A DNA stretch of 64,000 bases from Leucocoprinus leucothites (Eukaryota > Basidiomycota > Agaricomycetes > Agaricales > Agaricaceae), in assembly GCA_013368445.1 (NCBI GenBank), contig JAACJO010000006.1, forward strand, positions 558,001 to 622,000, in the 5' to 3' direction. A program made the translations under genes and the position numbers. Shown here one piece after another: positions 44,769 through 56,060 of this stretch (position 1 is its first letter; each line of letters starts with the position of its first letter). A model generated the notes under the pieces. That model did not search any database. It had not been told where the DNA came from and saw only the letters and a program-made list of their open reading frames with translations.

Positions 44769-46020
44769 TCACTCTTTCCCACTCTCACCTGCACCCTCCC
44801 CATCATCCTCCTCTTCTCCATCACCTCCCTCATCTCTCCCAGCTTCCTTGGAAAGACCCAATCCCAATGCTGTGGCTTCTGACGATTCTCCACCTGATGT
44901 TGTCCCTGTGGCTGCCTTCTTCCACTCCTCCTCCTGCTCCTTAGCCTTCTTGTACGCGTTGTCGCTCATCAACAAACCCTGCCACATACAGCGTTCGAAA
45001 AATGCCTTGAATTCCTCCACCAACTTGTGCTGCTGCTCATTCCCCTTTTGCATCGATCTCATCACCCACTCCTGCTGACCACTGAGCTCGGCTTGCAACT
45101 CATGCACCTCTGCCACCAACTCAGTCATGATCATCCAAGTCGCATGCGTCTTGACAATCAAATTGTGCATCTGTTCATGAGGTGCCTTGTCCACCTCAGA
45201 TGGAAATGTGCAATGTTGCTTCAAGCTGTTGCAGGCCTCGCACATGAACTTGTTACTATGAAGTTCTGTTAGCCATGTGTCAATGCCAGTTGAAGAGACA
45301 AAACTTACTTATCCAATTGCGCTTTGCAGTCCTTTCCCAGCTGCCGGCACCACCTGCATTCATTCTGTCCCCCCATCTTGACCTTCCTTCCCTTGTCATC
45401 ATAGTTTCCCCATTTCTTCTTGGGGGACTCCTCAATCTCAACATCCGAGTCACGATCGGGTGCATATGACCTGCTGTTGCTGGTAGAAACTCATGAAGGA
45501 TCCGGAGTGGGCCCTCGGATGATGTTTTTTCCGATGTTGGCTGCAGCAGCCCTCGGAGGTGGGAGATCTCTTGTGCCCATTGTGGGTGTATTTGTTTTGG
45601 CCTTCTTAGTTGTGGGACCTGTCTCAGTGTCCGCCTTCTGCTTCCCAGGAGTGGCTCCCCTCACCTTCTCCTTTCCTTTGCCCTTCTCCTTCTCTTCTCT
45701 CTCCTTCTTCTCCTTCTCCTCCTTCTCTTTCTTTTCCTTCTCTTCCTTCTCCTTCGCCACCGTTTCTTCTCCCTGTCGCCTCTCCTCTTCTTCTCTTTGT
45801 TTCCGCTCTTCCTCCTTAGCCCTCTTCCTTTCCGCCTCCTTGGCCTCCTTCAACTTCCTCAACCTCTCCCTCTTTTTTCTCGCTCCTCTTCAGCCTTCCA
45901 TCTCCTCTCCTCCTCTGCAGCCTGCTCCAGCCGATCTTCTTCCTCCATCAAGGCAAGCACCTCATCCAGGTCGATGTCTGAGAGTGGATCCGTCACTTGG
46001 GTCTGGGAGTTAGATGCCAT
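44769..46020 (-). pseudogene. Antisense spliced gene between pol and 3' LTR of G2
   Basis: Read on the minus strand from ATG 46020: MASNSQTQVTDPLSDIDLDE, then a long Glu/Lys/Arg coiled coil, a KGKEKV basic block, and WGNYDDKGRK leading to CRWCRQLGKDC. A 53-bp intron (45256-45308, GTAAGT...TAG) then joins to FMCEACNSLKQHC, a second coiled-coil (HELQAELSGQQEWVM) and an acidic end at 44769. The two CX2CX5-6C clusters on either side of the intron could form one zinc-binding unit. A frameshift in an A-run near 45875 and a TGA near 45488 break it. Agaricomycete genomes hold similar Cys-rich coiled-coil hypothetical proteins (general recollection, not checked). Function unknown. Confidence 0.65.
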
Positions 46021-46149
46021 AGTATATGAAGGAGGTTAAGAGGGAAAAAAGTTTAAATTTTTTGCACAGTGGAATTTATACAGAGTTTGAAATTGATTCC
46101 CACAATCAGGTCACAGGACTTTGAGGGCTCAGCCCTAAGGGGGAAATAC

Positions 46150-46754
46150 TGTCACAACCCGATCTGCCAGATTGTCCTGGCTGGCAATATCTTACTTAGA
46201 ATCTTTTTACGCAGGCTTTGGTTTCCATCTCATCGCATCAGCTCACTTCCACTTCATTCGCTCCACTCTTCTTCTTTGCCCTGTGTCTTCTTGTGCATTG
46301 TATTCGGAATTTCCCATGTCATGTCATGTTCCATTTCTCTTGTCATTTGTAGTTCCCTTCTGATGTCTCGGATATTCTTATCTTCTAGCCTTTCCAAAAT
46401 GTCGGACGATAATTCTGCTCTTATCCTTTTTCTGCAATATCTTTGTTTTATTACTACCTGACCCTATCTGCTGTCTCATATATAAGTAGTCAAACTTGTA
46501 CCATACTCCTCAGTCTGATAATCAACTAAGTCACATGTTACTACCTTGTCTGACCTCTGCTCTCTTCTCACCCTCCCATCTCTATCCATCTCCAAAGTCC
46601 AGGTCAGCATCAGTAGTGGCACAACATATAAGTTGAGGCCAAGACCCACTCCTGTGTTCATTGACCGGATCTGTCATCTCCGCTCCTCTGTTTTAGACAC
46701 TCAGTCTTGAACATCAGCTCCATCCTGTGTCCTTTAGTAACCAAGTTCTTGATA
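46150..46754 (+). repeat. 3' LTR of G2
   Basis: 605 bp, TGTCACAACC...GTTCTTGATA (the terminal CA has become TA). It is followed by the CAGGT duplication and preceded by the purine tract. Confidence 0.94.
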
Positions 46755-46759
46755 CAGGT

Positions 46760-47267
46760 GGACAGAGGTATGACAGAGGTAAGGCAGGAGCCGGTCATCG
46801 GATGTGGGAGTGGGTTGTGGCCTCAACTTATGTGTTGTACCAACTACTGACACTTGACCCAGATTTCAGACAAGGTAAGAGAACAGAGGACAAACAGAGA
46901 GCAGGGGAAAGTAGCATATTGCTAAGTTGATTATCAGACTAAGGAATCCAAGTACAAAATCGTGCTACTTATATACAATGTGGAATATAGGATTGGATAA
47001 GGAAAACAAGCAAAGTAGTAAATGGAGAAATAATCAAAGTGGAGTCTGCAAATTTGACAGGGCTAGAAGGTATAAAATTTACTATTAAATGATTGTCAGA
47101 AAATTTTGACAAGGTGGTATGAATTAATAAAATAGAAGACATCAGAATAAATCCGAAGGCAAAAGACCAATAGAACTGATGTAACTGATAGGCAAAAGTG
47201 GATAAGAGTTCATGAGAATATTACTAAGTCCAAACCTTCAGCCATTCTAGAGGACCGGCTCATGACA
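46760..47267 (-). mobile_element. Solo LTR S, larger part (rest at 37863-37882)
   Basis: Related to the G2 LTR in reverse orientation (shared blocks gttgtggcctcaacttatgtg and gttgattatcagact) but clearly diverged. Together with 37863-37882 it measures about 528 bp. AGGGA at 37858-37862 and 47268-47272 flanks it, and removal restores the copia frame (YIPIRSICTLNIPTDQ). Its conserved AGTCTGATAA block matches the self-primer of G2. Confidence 0.85.
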
Positions 47268-50200
47268 AGGGATATACAAAGTTGAAATATAGCCAGATTC
47301 ATTACAATCATAGATGAATTGATATTTCATGTCAATGTGCTTCATGCAGTCATTGAGATTCCCAGTGGTGATAAGAATAATGGCAGACTGGTTATTGGAA
47401 CAAAGAGGAGTGGGAGTAGTGATCTGAAGGTGAATGGATTCAAAGAAATTTTGAAGCCAAAGGGCTTCCTGACAACCTGTAGCAACTGCAATAAACTCAG
47501 CCTTAGTAGATGAGGTCAAAACACAAGCTTGTTTGCATGAAGCCCAGGTGATAGCACCACCAGCAAGACAAGTAATGAAACCAGTGATGGACTTATGATC
47601 AGCCCGATTGCCAGCCCAGTCAGAGTCTGAATAGATGACTAGTTCATCAGGTCCTTCTTTAGCTTGATAGACAAGCTCGTAGTTGGATATGCTACATAGG
47701 TAGTAGAAAATGCATTTGACTACCTTGAGATGAACTTCACCAGGAGCAGCAACATAACAGGCTACAACACCCACTGTATAAGAAATGTCCGGATGAGTGC
47801 ATACACTAGCATATATGAGTGATCCAATTAATTGTTGATATGTCATGATGTCAACTTCAGGATTTTCCAGAACAGAGAAGGAGAGAGTGCTCTCCATCAG
47901 GGTCTTCACCAGTTGGCAGTTGGCCATGCCATGACATTTGAGGATGTCTTCAATGTACTGAGACTGTGAAAGACTGACTTCCTTTCAGTCATCACTTTGC
48001 ATCACTTCCATTTGCAGAATCCACTTTGCAGGGCCAAGATCCTTCATGTCAAAGTGAGAGTTGAGTTTGGATTTGGCATGTTCAATGGCAGCAAGGTCAG
48101 CAGAGAAAAGGAGAAAGTCATTAACATAGACAGCGATGATGGTGAGTGTGCTGTTTTCATTTTTGACAAAGACACCATGATCAGATGCACTGTGAGTGAA
48201 GCCCATGGACTCCAATTCAGTGTGGACCTTCTTGAACCACTTGCAACCGGCTTGCTTGAGCCCATAGAGTGTGTGGTTCAGTCGCCAGACAAGTCCATTG
48301 GTTTCCTTTGCCCCAGGAGGAATCTTCATATAGATCTCCTCATTGAGATCTCTATTTAGGAATGCAGCCTTTGCATACATCTGATGGATGTACCACTGGT
48401 GCTTCGCCACAAGAGCCAGGAGGGTCCGGATGGTGGCATGTTTCGTCACAGGAGCATAAGTTTCATTGTAGTCTATGCCCTCCACTTGTGAGAAGCCTTG
48501 GGCGACTAAACAAGCCTTGTAGTGTTCCACCTGGCTGTCAGCATCGAGTTTTTGCTTGGAGACCCATTTGCAGCCAACAACACAATGGTTCTTAGACCTT
48601 GCAACCTCTGTGAACAGCTCCTTCCTTGTAAACTCCTCCAGCTCCTCGGCCATCGCTTTTCTCCACTCAAATGCATCGGGACGAGCCATTGCCCCCTCGT
48701 AGGTGACGGGGTCATGATCTAGGGACGCCATTTTCGCGGTTTCATCGCCCACTGAAGCCTGAACAGGCTCAGGTATCTCCTTCTCCTCTCCAGGACCTTT
48801 CTCATCCTCTACCTCCTCCACAGTCGTCTTGACCTCCGGCACACCGGAGTTTCGCCGATATGAGCTGCGCTGATACATGGGATCATCATCCCGAACAGGA
48901 GCACGGCAATTTCGAGTAGAACGACGAAGTTCCGGAGGTGGAATGGGGAGGGGATATGGAGTAGGGAAGATGGTCGATCTTTCGATGGATCCGGCCGTGG
49001 CAGACGCGTTCGGTGCTCTTGCGGGGGCTTTTGAGGTCGAGGAACTCGAATATGAAGTCCCCTTGTCGACACGTGTCGCCGTTCTCGTGGTAGAGCGTGT
49101 GGACCGAATGGGAGTAGGCTGTAGAACATGGCGAAGCTCGGGATCATCGGCTTCATTCGCGGTCTCGTAGTCGGACTCTTCGGATGCATCTGGACTGGGA
49201 GCGTCCGTCGCAGGTTGTTTGGAGTCGATCGAGTCAGCGGTTGCGGAGATATCGCCCTCTGAGTTGTCCTCATCACCATCAACCTTCCCTTTGACCAATA
49301 AACCTGGATTTTCGTCGTCCTGACCATCCTGGCTATCGGAGTAAGCGTCAATGACCACTCTAGTATGATCTACTTCACTTCCCCTGTCGAAACAAACATC
49401 TCACGCTTCAAAAACGCGGCCAGAGGGGCGGTGGATGAGAATATAAGCCTTCCTTCTAGCTGAGTACCCCAAGTGAGTGCAGTGTAACGACTTGCAGCCA
49501 AACTTGGCTCATTTATTCTTGGGAATGAGAGCATGGGCATCACAGCCAAAGACATGAAGATGAGCAATGGAAGGTTTGTTGCTGGTGTAGGCCTGGTAAG
49601 GGGTGATGTCGTTGTCTAGAGTCCAAGTGGGAACTCTGTTGAGTATGTAAGCAGTGTGAGTGATGGCATGAGACCAGAAACTCTCTGGTAACTCTGACTC
49701 TCAAATCATCACTTGTGCCATGTCAAGGATAGTGCAGTTTATGTGCTCTGCTGACCCATTTTCTTGTGGAGTGTCTGTTATAGTGACACCAGCCCAGTCC
49801 TAAGCTGGCACAATAAGTATTAGCTTGATCTTATCAAAGGGGACTCCTTCTTAGTAAGCGACAAAGTTGTTTACAAGTCAGAGTTTATAATATGGCAATT
49901 ATAGAGTTAAGACTTTGGTAATTGAGATCTTAAGGGACTTAAGTTTCAATTTGACTTTGTAGATAAAGGCTTGTATTGAGTCTCCACCTAACCAAGTAGA
50001 AATGATGTTTCTCCTTGGTAGATGTCAATAGCTTATATATGATACAAGTCTGTATCTAATATTAACTAGGGCTAAGGGCTTCTAATGAAAGAAGAGAAGC
50101 ATACAGCTTCCTTAATGCTAATTAAACTATATAAGACACAATCTGTCAAAGAAGCTTTAGAAGTTCTTCTAAAGAAGTTCTTCTTTGATCATCTGACTAG

Positions 50201-52135
50201 ATCACAAGGTAAGTCCAAATATAGTGCAGCTATATTTAACAATTACATGTCATCAAAATGTAAACAGAACCAAACAAGTAATAATGAGTTATAACAAGAC
50301 AAAGTAAATGAGTCAAAACAAACTAAGAAAATACAAGAACAAATAGAGAGAAAACATAATTGCAATATTACTTAAGTAAAGCTAATATCAACTTCATATT
50401 GTAAAGGAAACAAATGCTAGATATAATCAATATACATAACAGTGTCTAGGTTTGTGATTTCATGATAAATCCCCTTCAATACAAAATACTCCTTCAATGA
50501 CATGGACATGTACTCTCCACCACCATCTGACTGGAAGTGATTCAACCATTGGCCTGTCTCGACTTCAGCATGCTTAATAACACTTTTGAGGTGCCCCTCC
50601 ACTTCACTCTTGGACTTCAGCAGCACAACTTTAAGGTAGTGCGAGTGGCCATCTAGGAACATCATGAAGTACCACTCACCACCTCTACCACATGGCTCAA
50701 TGGGTCCTACAAGGTCCAAGTAAATCCTGTGCAACATGGAGGGGTTCTGGATATCAGACTCCTTGGGGATAGGAGCCCAAGTTTGCTTGCCTTTGAGACA
50801 AGCCTTGCAGGTAGCTGGATCATGGGCTTCATCATCAGTAAGATGCATGCCCTTCACCATGTTCTTCTGAAAGTGCTTCTTCACAGAATGAAGCATGATG
50901 TGACTGAGTCAGTGGTGCCATGTATCAATGGAGCCAGTAGAGGTGTTGGTGGAGGCAACAAGTGCAGTCTGGGGGATGGTAGAGTCAACCTCAGAAACAT
51001 TTTTGGAGATGTTGATGGAGTGAAGGAGTGAATCCAGGTCACTTGTGGTGGTGATATAGGCATGTTCAGAGGTGAGAGGTGCAGCATTGAGCACATAGAG
51101 ATTTCCCTTCTCTCATGCAGTTGCAATGACTTCACCAGACTTGATGAGCTGACACCCAGATTTAGTGAATTCAAGTGTATAACCATGTCAACTGAGGGCA
51201 GAGACCAACAGAAGATTTCCACTGAGTTTGGAGATATAGTAGATGTTGGAGGTGAGATAGGTGAGTGATTGGCTGTTAACTGTGAGTATGACTTGAACCT
51301 GACCGATGCCAATTGCTAGGATAAAGCATTCATCACCCATTCAGACCCGACAAGGCTCCTGGAGCTTTTGATAGGTGATGAACCAGTCTCAATGCAAGCT
51401 CATGTGTGACGATGCACCTGAATCCACCACCCACTTTGAGGTCATATCATTCCCACCAGCCAGGACCTCTGCTATAAAGAGGCAGATCACTTCCTCCAAA
51501 TTCTCCTGCACCTTCGCCACCTTCACTGACATGTCTCCATCCTTCTTCTCCAATCCACCTTTACCCTCCTTTGCTGCCAGATCAGCCTTGAGTTTTTGGC
51601 ATTTGGGCTTGATGTGACCCTTCTTTCTACAGTAGTTACATTTCAAGCCCTTCTTCTTGTCTCCATCTAAGTTAGGCTTATGTGATAATTTGCCCTTTCC
51701 TTTACTGTGTGCAATAAATGCAACCTGAGAATTTCCGAGTTTGGCATTCTTCTCTTTGGTAAGGACCTGAGTGATGACAGTGGAGGTGGAGAGGGAAGAG
51801 CCTGTGATGGTAACAGGACTGGAGTTGAGAATGGTACAAAGAGTCAAATATGAGTTGGGGAGTGATAGGAGCATAGTGTGAGTGACAACAGAGTTGGAGA
51901 TGGGTTCACCAAGCATCTTGAGGATATAGGCTTTGTGACGCATGTCATTGAGCTGAGATTCCATTGGCATCTCATCAGAGAGAGTGGCACAAAAAATCTC
52001 CTTGATAAGATAAGCAACTGTATTTTGACTCTTTCCTTTGTAGTGGTGATTTAGCTTGTCCCAGACATCAGCAGCCATGGAAGAATGGATGATACCACTG
52101 AGAGGTTCATCCTTCAAGGTCAGAGTGAGCTGAGC
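47268..52135 (-). pseudogene. copia C1 gag-pol polyprotein
   Basis: On the minus strand, a truncated Gag (SMAADVWDKLNHHYKG) is followed by the CCHC knuckle CNYCRKKGHIKPKC (about 51610-51650), protease WVVDSGASSHMS (about 51400-51435), pre-integrase CKACLKGKQ, and the integrase core (YLDLVGPI, FQSDGGGEY), which is cut by the solo LTR 49776-50441. RT then follows with YNETYAPVTKHATIRTLLAL, and RNase H with YSDSDWAGNRADHKSITG. RT is damaged at its active site: the YVDD box reads YVND and the first catalytic block reads QMYAKAAFLN instead of the usual QMDVKTAFLNG. In-frame TGA codons (SLH-stop-DWF, WHH-stop-LSH, SDD-stop-KEV) again sit where Arg is likely. Confidence 0.9.
49776..50441 (-). mobile_element. 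Solo LTR of the G3 family inside copia integrase
   Basis: 666 bp, TGTTATAGTGACACC...CATAACA, with GTGTC at 49771-49775 and 50442-50446. It has the same orientation as G3a. Removal reconnects HEITNLDT to the PQENGSAE part of the copia integrase. Confidence 0.93.
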
Positions 52136-52224
52136 CTACTTGAAAAATAAGAGAGTGACTTATGTAATACACAAGGTGGAAAAAGGAAATAAGTCCGAAA
52201 ATACTGCAAAGGGGTATATACACA
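52136..52224 (-). repeat. Remnant of the copia C1 5' LTR
   Basis: 89 bp matching the end of 37438-37715 (CTACTTGAAAAATAAGAGAG...TATATACACA). The rest of the LTR, the primer-binding site and the start of gag were removed by a deletion whose inner end shares a short CCTACTT/GCTACTT match. Confidence 0.88.
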
Positions 52225-54775
52225 ACAACAATAATGTCCAAATCAAAGAAGGGGATAAATGGAAGGCATCATTCCTCACAAGCAAAGAATTATTTGAGCC
52301 TATGGTCATGTTCTTCAGAATGAGCAACTCTCCAGGAACTTTCCAATGGATGATGAACACCATCTTCAGAGACTTATTAAGAGGAGGATGCCTAGCCAAC
52401 TACATGGATGATTTTATCATACCCACAGCAAACCTAGAAGAACTCCAAGAAAGGACCACAGGATTCCTTACAGTGGCAGAGAAACATGGGCTATATTTCA
52501 AACAATCAAAATGCATGTTCAATGCAGAGGGAATACCTGTTCTAGGAGTAAGAGTGGGAGGAGGAAAGGTCATAATGGAAAACAAAAAGATTGCAGCAGT
52601 CTGAGATTGGGACAACCCAAAATCATGCCAGGATGTAGAAAAATTCCTAGGATTCACCAATTTCTACAGACATTTCATCAAGGACTACAGCAACATAGCA
52701 GCCCCACTCAACAAACTCAAAGGAAACAATCCATGGAATTGGGAAGAGGAAGAACAGGAGGCATTTGACACACTGAAAAAATGAGTCATGGAACAACTAG
52801 TCTTGGCATTACCATGAACAGAAGGACAATTCAGGGTGGAAGTGGACATATTGGGGGTAGGAATAGGAGGAGTCCTATCACAGGAGCAAGACAGAAAATA
52901 GCACCCCATTGCATTCCTCTCTAGAACCATGAACAAAGCAGAGCACAACTACCAAATCTATGACAAAGAACTACTTGTGATCATTGAAGCCCTGGAGAGA
53001 TGGCAATATTACCTCCTAGATGCTTGTGAATGATTTGAAATTTGGACAGATCATGAAAACCTGAAGTATTTCAGGGAAATGCACAAGCTCAATGGCAGAT
53101 AGGTATATTGGCACTTCAAACTACAGGACTATGACTTTGTACTCAAGCACATACCTGGAAAAATAAACACAAAAGCAGACATCTTATCCAGGAAAATAAC
53201 AGTTAACACCTCACAAGACAACAACAACATAATTCTCCTCAAGGATCAAGTGTTTATCTGTCAGCTCACCAGTCAACTAGAAGAACAAACTCCCTTGAAG
53301 CAATCATGATTTGAAGCTCCATGATGGAAACATCTGGAGATAGGGAACTATTGGAGAAAATAAGGGAAATATGTCAATGGGAAACAGAGGTGACCAAGGG
53401 ACTAAAAGAAAACCAAGATCTGTTCTGGGAAAACAAAGGGATCATATTCCAACAAGAACACATCTAACTGCCAAAATCTACAGACATCCAAGAACAAGTA
53501 CTCCAACAATACCACAACCCCCCAGATGTAGGACACCCAGGCCAACATCAAATGCTAGAACTTCTCAAAAGAACATACTGGTGGCCAGGATGGCAAAACA
53601 GGTCAAACAATTCATCAAGGGATGTAACACCTGTCAATGTAACAAAATCAACCAACAAGGTCAGAAGGTCCCACTACATCTGTTACCCATGGCAAAAGGA
53701 CTCTGGACAGACATCACAATTGATATGATCAGACCATTACCCAACTCCTAAGGAAAAGATGCCATCCTAGTGGTGGTAGACAGGTTCACCAAAATAATTC
53801 ACCTAATCCCCACAACAACAAGCCTGACCTCCCAAGACCTAGTAAAGATTTACTGAGATGAAATTTGGAAAATCCACAGAGTTCCCAAGAGAATTGTTAG
53901 TGACAGAGGCCTGCAGTTTGCATCCATTAAGCACCTGTATGAAGCCATAGGAACACAATGGCACATGTCCACAGCATACCACCTACAATCAGATGGCCAA
54001 ACAGAGAGAATTAACCAAGAAATCAAGTCATTCCTGTGCCATTACATCAACTACACCCAAGACAACTGGACAAGCTGGATCATGGTAGCAGAATTCCAAT
54101 ACAATGACAAGATCCACAGTGCCATGGGATACACACCATTCTTCCTCAATCAAGGGCAACACCCATGGAAGGGAGACCTGACAATTGAAACCCCAACACC
54201 CACAGTCTCCCAGTTTCTGCAGAATCTACAAGAAGCATGGAAAAAGGCAATAGAGGCAATAGAAGGAAACTGTATGAAGATAAAACAGTCATATGACAAG
54301 GGACAAGTGTGAAACAATCAATTCAAAGCAGGAGATCAGGTCTGGCTAGAAGCATCAAACATCAGGAGTAACTGACCATTACAGAAATTAGACCACCTCT
54401 GATATGGACTATTCCCAATTATAGAACCTGTGGGCCTACCAACTGGAATTACCACCAAATTGGGCTATTCATGATGTTTTCAATGAAGCTCTACTTCCAT
54501 TCCATGGACCAGAGTTTGACAGCCAAAGAAAACCCACTCCACCTCCACCTGACATTATCAATTCAGAAGAGGAGTTTGAAGTCAAAGAAGTCTGAGGTCA
54601 GCAGAAATAAGGCAGAGAAACCCAATATCTCATCCACTGGAAAGGACATAGCAATGAAGAAGACTCATGGAAACCAGAATCAAACTTAAGCAAGGCCCAG
54701 GAGGCCATCACAGATTACCATAACAGGTTTCCAGGAGAAAAACCCATAAAAAAGGGGGGTAAAAGACAGCCTTGA
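52225..54775 (+). pseudogene. Gypsy G1 pol, main part: RT, RNase H, integrase, chromodomain
   Basis: It resumes with NNVQIKEGDKWKASF, and RT shows MFFRMSNSPGTFQWMM and NYMDDFIIP (YMDD, about 52402-52425). RNase H: HNYQIYDKELLVIIEALERW (about 52948-53008). Integrase: zinc region with HPGQHQMLELLKRTYWWPGW, then CNTCQCNK, then DMIRPLP, VSDRGLQF and GQTERINQE (about 53720-54025). The chromodomain is near 54620-54700 (YLIHWKGHSNEEDSWKPE). Many stops and at least one frameshift near 53590 disable it. It belongs to the chromovirus lineage. Confidence 0.88.
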
Positions 54776-54787
54776 CCAATAACCACC

Positions 54788-55777
54788 ATGGCCTCATAAA
54801 GACCCTGCATTCCTTACCCAGCATTTGATGCCTTTGAAACCCTTGTTACTGCCCATAATATCACCCTCTCCACAGACAGACTCCACAACACCATGAATGC
54901 CCTAGTCCACATCAGAGAACTATTCACCTCAATCCAAACCACAGCCAACTACATCAAAACAGTAGTTGGTGGCACTAGCTCAGACCTGCTAGCCCAGGCA
55001 TCAGCTAGGAAGAATAGACAAGAAACCCTCCAGCACCTCCAGCAATTCCAAATCATCCTAGGCAACATTGTCTACCCTGATTTCAATGATCACATCATGC
55101 ATCTCCTAGTAAACACAACTGAACAAGTCACCACCATTACAGACATAGAAGGGGATGACAAAGAAAATGCATTAGCCTGTCTTATGCTAGCTCTCATCAA
55201 CAACCAACCAGTATACTGCATTAGTGACTCCTCATCATCAGCATCATCATCCACCTCCTCCTTGTCCACATCTCCTGCACCAGCAAAGAAGGAGGAAATA
55301 GAGACAGATGTACCACCTCTCCCCAAAATCACTCCTCCACCAACCCTTGACAAAGAGGTTGACCACCTCATTGGCATACTTGGACATTGCCAAGCACCAG
55401 AGGAAGTCATATCTGTGGAAAGCAACAGCTTTTAAGCATGGAAACCCCTGAAGGAGAATGGAGACCAGGACACAGAATATTAGAGGGTGATAATGCACCA
55501 CCTTATCAAATTCTGTCACAACAACCACATCATGTATCAAGCCATCCTATCTGCCTCTATGCAGCAAGGCCTGACCATACCCAATTCTTCATTGGGTATA
55601 AACCTGTCAACAGTTGATTTGTACTTGGCCCCACCAAGAGAAAGGTTGCTGCCTACATCACCTACTGACTATGACAACCCCCAACCTTCAAAGAAGCTTA
55701 GTGGTTCCTATCTTGTTTCACCTTTCCAGTATGTTCTATATTACATGGACTATTACAGTATTTTTATGAGGACATGA
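54788..55777 (+). pseudogene. Extra ORF behind pol of G1
   Basis: The frame starts at ATG 54788, directly after the pol end, and runs 329 codons to TGA 55775-55777, with in-frame TAA codons near 54797 and 55433 and a TAG near 55480. The first ~150 residues are helical (HIRELFTSIQTTANYIKTVV). A Ser-rich and acidic stretch follows, then a C-terminal part (CHNNHIMYQAILSASMQQ). There is no zinc knuckle and no similarity I can see to the extra ORF of G3, although position and direction are the same. It ends 20 bp before the 3' LTR. Function unknown. Confidence 0.6.
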
Positions 55778-55796
55778 ATGCTTGAAGGGGAGGTAA

Positions 55797-56060
55797 TGTT
55801 ACACACAGCACTGCATAGCCTTACACAGTATTACTCAGCACCAGTAGTACCTTACTCATCCTCTAGTCACTATGACTCCTTGCTTACTCACCCCTGATTC
55901 TATTCTTAGTCTATATGACTCATCCACTTGGTATATAAGCCTGGTAGTTACACTGTAGTACCTTACACTTTACCAACTCATTCTTCTTCTCTTTGCTCTC
56001 TCATTGCTCTCAAGTCTCTACATACTTGTCACAGCCTGAGTTCTAGCTTAGGTCATAACA
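55797..56060 (+). repeat. 3' LTR of gypsy G1
   Basis: 264 bp, TGTTACACAC...GGTCATAACA, preceded by the purine tract GAAGGGGAGGTAA. It contains GGTATATAAG near 55931. Its solo relative is at 21929-22192. Confidence 0.92.

Larger units (their letters stand above)
37883..46754 (+). mobile_element. Ty3/gypsy chromovirus G2
   Basis: Two 605-bp LTRs (37883-38487 and 46150-46754) enclose gag, pol with chromodomain and an antisense gene. CAGGT duplications are at 37878-37882 and 46755-46759. The host is a related solo LTR (S). A reversed solo LTR of the same family and length lies at 42310-42914. A purine tract (AAGGGGGAAATAC) precedes the 3' LTR. Confidence 0.94.
37438..52224 (-). mobile_element. 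Ty1/copia element C1 inserted in G1
   Basis: Flanked by ACAAC at 37433-37437 and 52225-52229. Removing the element and one duplication gives an in-frame G1 RT. On the minus strand it keeps a 3' LTR (37438-37715), most of a gag-pol frame, and only 89 bp of the 5' LTR (52136-52224) because of an internal deletion. It contains solo LTR S, gypsy G2 and another solo LTR. Confidence 0.92.
37101..56060 (+). mobile_element. Ty3/gypsy element G1, split by a 14.8-kb nest
   Basis: RT starts at 37101. The copia insertion occupies 37438-52224. The rest of pol, an extra ORF and the 264-bp 3' LTR follow to 56060. No 5' LTR is present; the upstream part (protease) is inverted at 36307-37100 and then lost. 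The right side lands inside a DIRS-like element at 56061. Confidence 0.85.

Noticed and set aside
44716..45078. Plus-strand Ser/Pro-rich frame behind G2 pol
   Set aside because: It is the complement of the antisense Cys-rich gene, which has a spliced, domain-bearing structure. The plus frame has none.
45420..46013. Plus-strand 197-codon Phe/Ser-rich frame
   Set aside because: Complement of the Glu/Lys coiled-coil region; low-complexity artefact.
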